A DNA stretch of 64,000 bases from Thunnus maccoyii (taxonomy: Eukaryota > Chordata > Actinopteri > Scombriformes > Scombridae). Each line of letters begins with the position of its first letter. The stretch's first letter is position 1. A program made the translations under genes and the position numbers. A model generated the notes under the pieces. It searched no databases, was not told where the DNA came from, and worked only from the letters and a program-made list of their open reading frames with translations. The stretch covers positions 37,050,662 to 37,114,661 of the forward strand of contig NC_056533.1 in the NCBI RefSeq assembly GCF_910596095.1. Reading direction: 5' to 3'. Shown piece by piece: positions 11,398-22,900 of this stretch.

Positions 11398-14300
11398 GTG
11401 TTAGGGTTGAGTCATTTCTTTATTTCGCGGCAGAAAGTTACACTATGGATAAATAAAAGTATATATAAATTAATAAATAAAATTATAAATAGATATGTGT
11501 GAATAAATAAATATACAAATGTGTAAATATATATGATAAATAAATATACAGATACATTTATATATTTAATGATTTATGTATTTATGGTGACAATTAAACA
11601 TTAAATTACATAATTATATATTTATTCATTCATTGAAGCATTTAATTATATAATTATTTATTTGTATATGTAGTTTTGGCACTTAAAACCCTCCATAGAA
11701 AAGAACCTACGTATTTTTTATTTAAGTACTGTACTCAAGTGGAATTTCAATGGCGGGATCATTTTCCACCCACACCCAAGAGAGTTACACCCAACGTCAA
11801 ATAGAAACTTAATTTTATTTTTACCATCCACCAATTTACCATCCACCAGTAAGAATGAAAATGAAACAAACTCAAAGAGAAACTGGCACAAACAAACACA
11901 CAAATAAAACAGCAAGTAGAGATAAGCTCCAAAAAATGACTCGAGAACGTGTCTGTTGAGTGTACTTTATGTAGTATACATGAACAATATACAAATAATA
12001 TTAAACTAAAAACAAATTAAACTAGATGCAACTAAGTCAAATTGAAAATAAAAACAACCAAATTAAAAATGTAAATGAAAAAAACAAAGTATATAAATGA
12101 AATCTGTGTACATATATATTTTTTTGAAACATCCCACCAACAAATTACAGTCTCAGTAAACTTTCTTAACTCTCTCTGGAAACATCTCCTGTCAATCATG
12201 ATGTAATATTACATCAGCCCAGATGTGAAGACGACTGTTATAACCCGTTCAAGCTGAGCTGCGAGAGTTCAGCTTGATTCATGTAAACATAATGAAATAT
12301 TCATCCAGGCTGTCAAAGATGATTATATCAGCATTTTATTCTCATGATGTTACACAACAAGGTCAAACTGAGGCTACGAATGAACTAAAACAAGTCTGTC
12401 ATCATCAGGCACAGTGTTTCACAGCAGAGACTGTTGATGCTACTTTATACTTCCACTTCAAGTCAAGTTTATTTTACAGAGGACATTTATAAACAACAGG
12501 AGTCGACCAAAGTGCTTTACAGAAGATTATAAAATGACAGTTAAATAATTAAAACAGAACAAAATAAATCAATAAGTAAGTGTCATAGATGTATAGGGGA
12601 GTAACGGTGCCCAAAAGTCACTGTTCTGTATGTTCTCGGTTTTGGGGTCACAGTTTGATATGTTATTGGTACAGCAGAAAAAAAAGATTTTGATCCTATA
12701 TCTTGAAAAATATAAACATCAACAATGGCTCATTGGCCAAAACTATAACTGAAACAGTTTAGTTGCTGCAGTAGAAAAGGAAAACAACCTTTCTGTTTCT
12801 TGCAAGGAGTGTACTTTAACTACATGAAGCTCATAATACTTATGTACTTTTACTGCAATACTTTAACTACATCAAGCTCATAATACTTATGTGCTTTTAC
12901 TGCAATACTTGAACTACATCAAGCTCATAATACTTATGTACTTTTACTGCAATACTTGAACTACATCAAGCTCATAATACTTATGTACTTTTACTGCAAC
13001 ACTTTAACTACATCAAGCTCATAATACTTATGTACTTTTACTGCAATACTTTAACTACATCAAGCTCATAATACTTATGTACTTTTACTGCAATACTTTA
13101 ACTACATCAAGCTCATAATACTTATGTACTTTTACTGCAACATTTTAACTACATCAAGCTGACTGACATAATGAATTACAACGTGTCGTGACTCTTGTTT
13201 TGCAGGGCGATTTGCAGATTCCCATGAAATATCTGAACTAGGTAAGTAAAGGTCAAAGGTCAATGCAGCTGCTCAGTTCTTCTTTGCATTGACACCTGAG
13301 GAAATAATAAGAATGATTGATTAGTTCTAAAATGTTTAAAATCAGTTGATTCATTCGTTAGTTGATGGACAGAAAAATTTGCCAGCTGCAATTTTTTATA
13401 ATTGATCATTAAATTTAAGTTAATGATGAAGTTGAAATTGTTTGTTTTTTTGTTTCCAGTGTACTCTGCCTCCAATCTCCTGGTGCTGTTCAATGACAGC
13501 ATTCTGCGCAAAGGCCTGAGATGTGCCCTACATGTGGTGAGCACCGCTGATAGTTTATCCATAAACACACATAAAGATATAAATACTGGTTTTATAAAGG
13601 ATGGTGGCTGATGGTGTTTGGATTGTGCAGGGAGATTACTCTCAGGAGTGATAATGACTGAGAGGAAGACTGAAGTGAGAGTTTTATTCTGATAAGACTT
13701 GGATCGAGATTTTTTTTGTTACCATTTCAGCAAACCATGTCTTGTAGACGTGGTTACTTTCTCTTATTTAAACAAATGCAACCAATCAAAGATATAAAAA
13801 AATGCAGTCGTTCCTTTACTCCTTGAAGAAATAAGCTGCAGCTGTAGCTTGAAGAATTAAAATAATAAGCAGTATTATAGTTTCAGTGTGGTGTGTTGTT
13901 CCCGTGCTGTAAACTGAAAGTGAAAGTGTTCACAGCGTTCCTGCTCCGTGTGTTTGTTCAGTCTCTCTCTCAGCAGAGGCTCCTCACCTGGCTGTCTGTG
14001 TTGGAGTACGTGGAGGTTTTCCTGGAGATGGGAGCCTGTAAGCTGTGGGGTGAAGTCGGCCGCTGGATCGTCATCGGACTCATTCAGATCTTTAAGTACG
14101 GCTTCATCCTCCTCCTGTGACTTTTCAGCCACACTAACGTTGTGGCGTTGTGGGGATGTGGGGATGTGGGGATGTGGGTCGGTCCAACACTTTAGTCCAG
14201 AATAAACTTCTCTTTATTTAATATTATCACATGTTTCCCTCCTGATGAATTCTAGTAACTGACTTTTCATCAAACATCATCAACAGGTCAAAACTGCTCT

Positions 14301-16859
14301 AATACTTTGGTTTATGAGAAAAACTGGATACTGTTTTACATGATGGTGCAACATTCATGCCTATGAAAGCTGCTCACTGGACAGATACACAGAAAAAGTC
14401 TCCACAGAAGCCTGTTTTTGCCCGTATATATGAATTTTATAAAATATTTTGTTGATATGGCTCCTCTAGAGCTCAGAGAGTCATCTCAGATCGTTTGTAC
14501 TTACTTAGTCAGGCCTTTTTATTCCCTAAAGGAACATCGATGAAAACCCTCCATCCTCTCGGCTCTTTTGCCTTTCGATGCTTTCCTCGTTTTACAGCTG
14601 CTCCTTTTTTCTAATGATTGTGTATGTGAAGAAGTGTACGGCCCACACACCACATATACCTGCACAACTAATAACACTCCCATCAGCCTCAGCTCTACTG
14701 AAGGTTTAATGCAAATAAGCAAATGTTAGCATGCTAAGATGCCAAGATGGTGAACCTGCTAAACATCAGCATGTTAGCAATGTCGTTGAGATATTGGCAT
14801 GTAGCTCTATGTACAACCTCACAGAGCTGCTAGCATGACTGTACACACTTAAAACAACCATTTATTTAATTTTTCAAACTTATGTTATTTAAAATTAAAA
14901 ACAATCTGACTGGTTTTAGATTGACATGTTCAACTCTCACATATGAGTGTAATGTTCAGGTGTCCACATACTTTTGGCCATGTAGTGTATGAGTCTGGGT
15001 GGGAGAGCAGCTGTAGAGGGGAGGTGTTTTTTTACTGTGTAATAACGTGTTGAAGTAATATGAATAATATAATAAACAGAAGAAGAAGAAATCTCAGACG
15101 CTCTCCGTCTTCTGACCTGATTCTCTTCTCGCTCTGATCAACAGGGCCATTTTTCGCATCGTGCTTCTTCTGTGGTACAAATCCGGCATCCAGACTTCAC
15201 CTCCCATAATCCCCCTGGACAGAGGTGCAGACTTCGGCGGTGAAGGTCAGTGATTGGCTCTTTTCTCTCACCATCTTCCTGTCAGAGAACAGACTAAAAT
15301 GTTTGTCCTTGATCTTCGATTAGAAATAAATTTTCCTTCTTTTTCATCAATAACAGCAGGAAATACTGGCCAGAAAGAATTTAAATTTTTTAGATCTTTG
15401 TTTTTGTTTCTTAGTTTCTAGTTTCTCCCGACAATCAAACCATTAATCTGGCTTTAAACTCCAGAAAAATACAAAATCCCCGCTCTCACTTTGTGCACTG
15501 AGCAGGTGATATGTGAAGCAGATGTTTATTCTCTTTTCTCCACAGATGAAGGTAACGAGGAGCAGCAAGACGACACGTGCTTCGTGGGTCAGAGGTCAGG
15601 ACGAGTCGTCAGGCCGCTGGGCAGCGGTAAGACCAGTTTTTTCATTTTTTCATTCTTTTTTTTTTTTCGTTTGTTGTAGCTGATTAAAATTGAAATTTAA
15701 GAAGCTTCGCAGTGAAAATTAGAGCTTATTAAGCATCTGTGAGACTGAGCTGCAACACGGAAATATCTGATTTCTGATAAAACAAAAGCCCACTTACAAG
15801 AAAGCTTGTTTACCAGAGAGGAAAGGAAAAACTCCCTTGATGCAGGTTGCAGCCAGGTCACATGTTCAGTAAGCTGTTACATTCAGTTTCATGTTTACCA
15901 CACGTCCTTTCACTCCTTTAAAGAATAAAACATTTCCCTTCCTGCCTGAATCCTGTATCCGTTTCTTAAATAACATTGTGATTGAAGTGAAGCATTATTG
16001 CTTAATAACAACCAAACATAAACTTTTACACATTTAAAGGTTCAATCTATTCAATGTTACACCTCTACCCATCTGCTACTTCATATAAAACATAAAAGGC
16101 ATCAAGACAAAATGTAACAGAAACACAAGACATTATAAAAAGACACATTTAAATACATTAAAAGGAGTTAAATGGTGTGGTAGTAGCTGAAATGTCACAC
16201 AGGTCATTGAAGGACAAGAGAAGGACACAGAACAAAGGTTATACTGTACAAACATATTTACAGTTAAGTCATAATCTCTACAAACATCCATCCTCCAGCT
16301 TCCTGCTTGTTCATTCACTTCCTGTCATTCAGTAATCTCCATGGCTACAAGCAGCAGATAAGCGTGCAGGATGTTTTCTGCAAATGCTTTTTATAAAACA
16401 CACAGTCGTTTAAAAAAAGTACATCATGCTCTTTAAATAAATACACTTCTACACCAGTTTAATGATCATCAAAGTGATTCATACAATCATTTCTCCAACA
16501 ATAGAAAATAAAAAATAAGCTAAAATAGATTAAGACGGAGACAAAAACAGTGCAAGATATCAATCAAACACCTCAAATGCAAACAGAAAAGTCTTCAGCT
16601 GTGATTTTAAAGAGCTGCAGTTTGTTTCTTAATATGTGAAGCATAAAAATCCTGCAGACCAGGGTGCTTTCAGTAAATCACCAAAGTACATAAATACACG
16701 TCATAAACCGGCTCGATGAGAGGGACAAAGAGGGGAAGCAAGTCAAGTTCAGATGCCAATTATTGATTTTATTGTAAACTAAAACAAACAGGCGTGAGGC
16801 GTGGAGAGTAACTGCATCAGTTGTGAATATAATGTGCGGATGAGAGAGATGTGGATCCA

Positions 16860-16905
<46 letters not shown>

Positions 16906-19900
16906 TGTCCCGGCATGACCCTTAACAACCCTCCCTGGCCGCCAGCTACTGCAGGAAGTGACCAGTTAAACCACAGCAGGCAGGAGGGGAGACGTCATAA
17001 CATACAGCAAATAAAGTATTTACTTTTACTTTGAAATTATCACATTAAATATAATAAAAACAAAGCAGAAAACAGTAGATGTGTTCTGTGACCTTCAGTC
17101 TTTGGTTTAAACACAATAACACATTGTTTCTGCCAAAGTTAAAACAGTTTAGTTGTTTGACAGACATCAGAGCTTTTTCTTTCAGTTTTGAAGTAGTTTC
17201 TTGGAAAAAGGTGACGTCACATATTTACATTAACCAATCAGAGATGAATCAGAATCTGATGACATTTGCGGGGCTGCTTGCACATGTCACCAGATGTTTT
17301 AAAACAATAACTAAGGATGTTTTTTTCTAAACTTAAAAGCAGTTATAATATTTTTGTTATATTCATAATTTTAGCCTTTCTGAATTCATTGTTTTCTGGT
17401 GTTTAACAGCCACAGAAAAACACACTGATCACCTCCAAACAGCAGACATACAGAGTAAGAGACCAGCTGGTGAATAAAACGCTTTTATCCAAAGAATTAG
17501 AGACTCAAAACAGCCTTGATGTAAATTCTCAAGTATCTGACAAGGTCCAAGTGCAATGAGAAGAATGCTACACAGAAAGGCTTTTTGTTGTTGTTGTTGT
17601 TGTTGTTTTAAGTAAAGGAACAAATGACACACAGTACACATGTGCATAAGAAATAACATTAACAACAAGTAAAGTATTGCATCAATCAACAAAGTGGTAA
17701 AAAGTTAAAGGGACTCAAGTGTTGGTGAAGCTAAAGATAAGTTACTTAAAGCCAAAACATAAATAAAATGAGTGAATATTTGTCTCAATAAGACTTTATA
17801 AGATAATAATGTCGTTGTGTTTACAGCTTGTTTCTGCTGCCACCAAGTGGTTAAAAATCAGTCAATGCAGGTTTTAAATTATTATTAAAATTGCACTCAG
17901 AGTAGAAAAAAGTTTCACACTCTTTGCTGTTTATGTTCCTTTTTCACAGGTAATATTTTGACTTGTGACAGTAGGAAATAACAGGTGTAAATAATGACAC
18001 CAGTGATGGTGTTGTACTCGCTGGCTGACTGGAACCGAGCTGTCATTAATGTTGTTGGTAACATCTGCACCTAGTAAACATGTAAAAACGTCTGCTCTGA
18101 AAAGGGCTTATTAGAAATAAAAAAGTTTAACTATTCCAGCTGTTTTTTGGGTTTTAATTATATTGCAGCCAGTCAGGAAAAGCAGCCAAACACCAGAGCA
18201 GAACTTGATCTTTGCACCGTGTTTATTTTGGATGTTTTGAGCTGCAAAAAGTTCAACAACCTGATAAAACGACTTTATTTGTCCTCAAGGAGCCAATTGA
18301 TTTAACACAAGATAAAAACACAAAGCACATGAACACAAGATATAAATGAATAAATGAATACAACTAATTCAAACTATGTAAAACAAACGGTTTTAATATA
18401 AATATGTAAATAATGTAAAATCTTGAGGTGTCGACAATCCTGAAAAGATTTGTGCGCTGAAGTTTTCCTCTCAGAGTTCAGATAGCGGAGGAGATCCAGG
18501 ATGATCGTCCATGTCAGACTCTGTATTATCTGTCACTGTGGTAAACTTCTCCACTTCTTCTTCTTCTCTCCGTCTCCTCTCTCTCTCTCTCTGTGTGACG
18601 CTGCTGCAGCTCCCTCCCTGCAGGCGCGGCTGTGGGGAGCACCGAGTCAGAGGAAGAGGAGAAACAGCTTAAAGGAAGAGAAGCTCCACAGCAAACCAAC
18701 ACAGCTGGGGCTCCAGGAGACCATCGCAGAGTCTGTGTACATCGGACGGCCACTTGTTCACCGTATCCTTCCATCATAGTCACACCAGTATATCGATGGC
18801 AGAGGAGCAAAACCTCCTGACTGAAAAATGCACTTTTTCTTGCTGAATGCTATTTGTTAAGGATCAACAATACATAATACACTGTTTTTAGACTATATTA
18901 CTATATTATGTGGTATTGTTTATGGTATGTTTGTATGGTTATTACGGTATTGTTAACACATAATATAGTAATATAGTCCAAAAACATTGTATTATGTATT
19001 GGGTATCCTTAACAAATAGCATTCTGCAAGAAAACAACAAGTTTTTTTTTTTTTTAGTTTTCTCAAAAAAGTGCATTTCTCAGACAGGAAGTTTTGCTCT
19101 TCGGCCATCGATATCCGGTTTATTATTACATAAACTAGAAAGCACCTCTGCTCATGTTTACACAATCCTCTAAATGTGTTATTTTAATAATAGAAAATAT
19201 ATAGAAGTTTAAAATCAGCATCTGGTTCAGACGAAAAAAAATGTTTCCATGTTTAAACATCAAAACTCAGCCGATGGATTTCCACTAAATTTCACCAAAG
19301 ATCTTTAAAGTTTTTTATGGTATTTTGCCACCTAACAAATAAACAGACAAAGCAACAGAGGAGAGTTACAGCTGATAGCTTTCTTCTCAGAAGTGAAGAA
19401 AATCCAGGAAGACGGAGATTAAAGCAATCATCAGGTCAAAATGTCAAATTATTCCAAGAATTTAGTTTGACATTCTCACCAGCGCTGTGTGTTTACTGCC
19501 AATTAGCGAATTAATTATACATTATAGCTGCCAAACAACAACATGCCAACATTATTAATACCGTGAGCACGTTGATGTGACATTTAACTCAAGTGCAGCT
19601 GTGACTCTGTTTACATGGAATCTGGTATCTGATCAACCAGAACAGTAAAGTCATAACATCTCATTTACTAATAAACACTACATGATATTTATTAAACGAG
19701 GGTTTATGAGACTTTAAATCTCAGAATTAGAATCAAGTTTTATTGGCTGAATATGTTTCCGCCTACAAGGAATTTGACTCTGGTTTCAATGTGCTTAAAC
19801 AAAACATTTGTTTAAAAAGATACACAAGGACGACAAAGCTAAGAAAGGTAATTGAACATAAAAATATATCACTGTTATGTGCAAGCAAGTGGATGAAAAA

Positions 19901-22900
19901 ATAGAAACATAAATATAGAAAGAAGAAGTGGACAATGTTAATGAACAGATGAGACTCTGTAAACTGTGATCAGGATACAAATAGTGCAAATATGTGTAAA
20001 AGTGCTGAAATAAGAATTTAGTGGGTAAAAAGTGCTGAGTTACTTAATATATATACAGTAGGTGGTTATATACAGTATAAACAGCCTGCTAATATATACA
20101 GTAATGAATGATATGTCTACATCTTTTAAACTAAAATGAATATATATACATTTTAATTGATCCTATTTTATTATTGCTACTTATTTATATTGTAAATCTT
20201 TATGATGTGTTTGCTTTTATGCCTGAATTGTGCTATAAAATACAGTTTATTATCATCATCATTGGTTTTTATCACCACCTGTTTAGGTGGAACCGCACTG
20301 AATGAGGTTTGTGTGCATTAATAATGTTGAACTCTAGATGGCAAACTGTTCCCGGCTGGGGCTTTGTGTTGCTACGTCTGTTAAATGGATTCTTTCTTGT
20401 GTGCTGTTTGAGTGGCGAGAGGAAAATGTGCAACAGCCCTACAAAAAAAAAAAAAAAGAGATGCTCTTGTTCACTTTTCTGCAACCAAATCCCTTAAAAA
20501 TGAAGCTATGACCTTCTGAATGTCATATGATGTCATGCAAACATTTTCAGAGAGATATTTAAAACCTTAAAAACATAAAACGACAAGTTACAACTCGGAG
20601 GTGATTCTTTTTGTTGTTTTTTTTTTTTTTTTCTTAGATCTCTTTAGTTTTTTATTGTGCTGCAGTTCTACAGTCAGTCTGCTGAAAACTTTTCTGTTAG
20701 ACGGTTTTTTATCCTGATCAGAAACCTTCGTGGCTGCAGTGTTCTGCCTCGGACTGTGTGGGAAACAGTCCTGGAAGCCGTGGCTCGTCTCTGGACTCCT
20801 TGAACTCTCCAGGTAATATTCTTCTCTCAGTTCATTGAAACGATAAATTAGATTTAAAAAGCCATGTCTGATCATCTCTCGATAACAGAAAATGAAGGAT
20901 AGTAATTATTATTACTTATATAGCAAAGAAATGTGTTTAGTTCTCACAAATTTTTTACCATTTTTGAAGATTTGGAAAACTTTCAGTTGTGAGGATTATT
21001 AGATTTATCTAATCTTTGTCTCAAAACAACAGTCAGGTCTGTTCTTTATGGTTTTGTTCTCTTTATGAGACAACATAATGTCATTTTTGCTTCCATATTT
21101 TTCCTCATTATAGTAATTTATTGTTTCTAGTTTATTGTAATCTGAGTGTTTCTGTTCAGGAACTTTGTGGAAATATTGGCCACATGTATATCGCCTTCTT
21201 TGTGTCTCCAGAGTTAGAGCAGTAGTAGTTCATTTATTGTTGTTGTATTTTTTTATTAATTGTTAATTTTTAACTTGCGCTCCTACACATAAGTTTTGAT
21301 TTATTTGTGTGTGGATGCTGGGATCTGTTCTGATGATTTGATATCTCTGGAAGATGAAATATGTTCTATTCATACATAAACAAAAAGAGAATAAGTTATA
21401 AATTACAAATTTATGTTTAAAAATTAAAAGATAAAAGACAGATTTTGGAAGAAAATGAAAGTAATTCATTAATTTTGTGTCAGGTAGGTGTTTTCTTAGA
21501 CAGAAGAAGATTTAATTTAATAAACCTTTTCACAACATTTCTTACATTTTCCAAATCAACCAAACACATCATAGAAGATTTAACAGCAGTGTTAAAATCA
21601 CAAGCTGCTTACTTTGTGTTGAGGTATTCACCCGAGGCGAAATGTCAGCGCTCATTCAAGATCTCGTTTAAGTTGTTTGTGAAGAATCTGAGTCATCCAG
21701 GTCATGGTGATCCACCGAGGGTTGAATCGAGGACTTCTCGGTTGTAAATACTTGAAGATGTTTCGCTTCTCGTCCAACAGGCTTCTTCAGTTCTGACCGA
21801 CGTCCAGGTGTTTAACCTCTGTGGGGTCATTATCAAGGTCATTGGTAGTTGGTTCGTTAGTGCTCCTGGCTGTTAAAGTAGTTGGAGTCATCTGAGGCCA
21901 AGTGTAAACGACAGTCGTTGGAGTTGTCCCGTGTGGCCAAATGTGAATGGTTGGGGGATTGTAGTTGGGGCATAAGTGGTGTCGTAGACCTCCTCCTCCT
22001 CCTCTTTTGTTGAGGGAGGGTTTCTCTACTTTGACATAGACGGCCTCCTTCACTCCTCTTCAAACCATCTGTCCTCCTTGTCACAAATATGTTTGTGTTG
22101 TCCTCAAAATATCCGATGTTACAGTAAAATATCTGCTAGTAGAAACTACAGCAACTTGTTATGGTTGTGGCAGTACTTGGCTATGGTTAAGGAAAGATTG
22201 TGGTCTTGGTTTAATACAGAAGAAAGTCTAAGAAAGATCTCGTTTAAGTTGTTTGTGAAGAATCTGAGTCATCCAGGTCAAGGTGATCCACCGAAGGTTG
22301 AATCGAGGGCATCTGGACTTCTCGGTTGTAAATACTTGAAGATGTTTCGCTTCTCGTCCAACAGGCTTCTTCAGTTCTGACCGACTGGTGGGAGGTCCAA
22401 GTGTTTAACCTCTGTGGGGTCATTATCAAGGTCATTGGTAGTTGGTTCGTTAGTGCTCCTGGCTGTTAAAGTAGTTGGAGTCATCTGAGGCCAAGTGTAA
22501 ACGACAGTCGTTGGAGTTGTCCCGTGTGGCCAGATGTGAATGGTTGGGGGATTGTAGTTGGGGGTATAAGTGGTGTCGTAGACCTCCTCCTCCTCCTCTT
22601 TTGTTGAGGGAGGGTTTCTCTACTTTGACATAGACGGCCTCCTTCACTCCTCTTCAAACCATCTGTCCTCCTTGTCACAAATATGTTTGTGTTGTCCTCA
22701 AAATATCCGATGTTACAGTAAAATATCTGCTAGTAGAAACTACAGCAACTTGTTATGGTTGTGGCAGTACTTGGCTATGGTTAAGGAAAGATTGTGGTCT
22801 TGGTTTAATACAGAAGAAAGTCTAAGAAAGATCTCGTTTAAGTTGTTTGTGAAGAATCTGAGTCATCCAGGTCAAGGTGATCCACCGAAGGTTGAATCGA

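Noticed and set aside
12813..13162. CRISPR-like array
   Set aside because: Units of 47 bp are contiguous with no unique spacers; this is a minisatellite in a eukaryotic intron.
13875..14132. 85-codon minus-strand ORF opposite pex16 exon 4
   Set aside because: It is antisense to a clear coding exon; no independent evidence.
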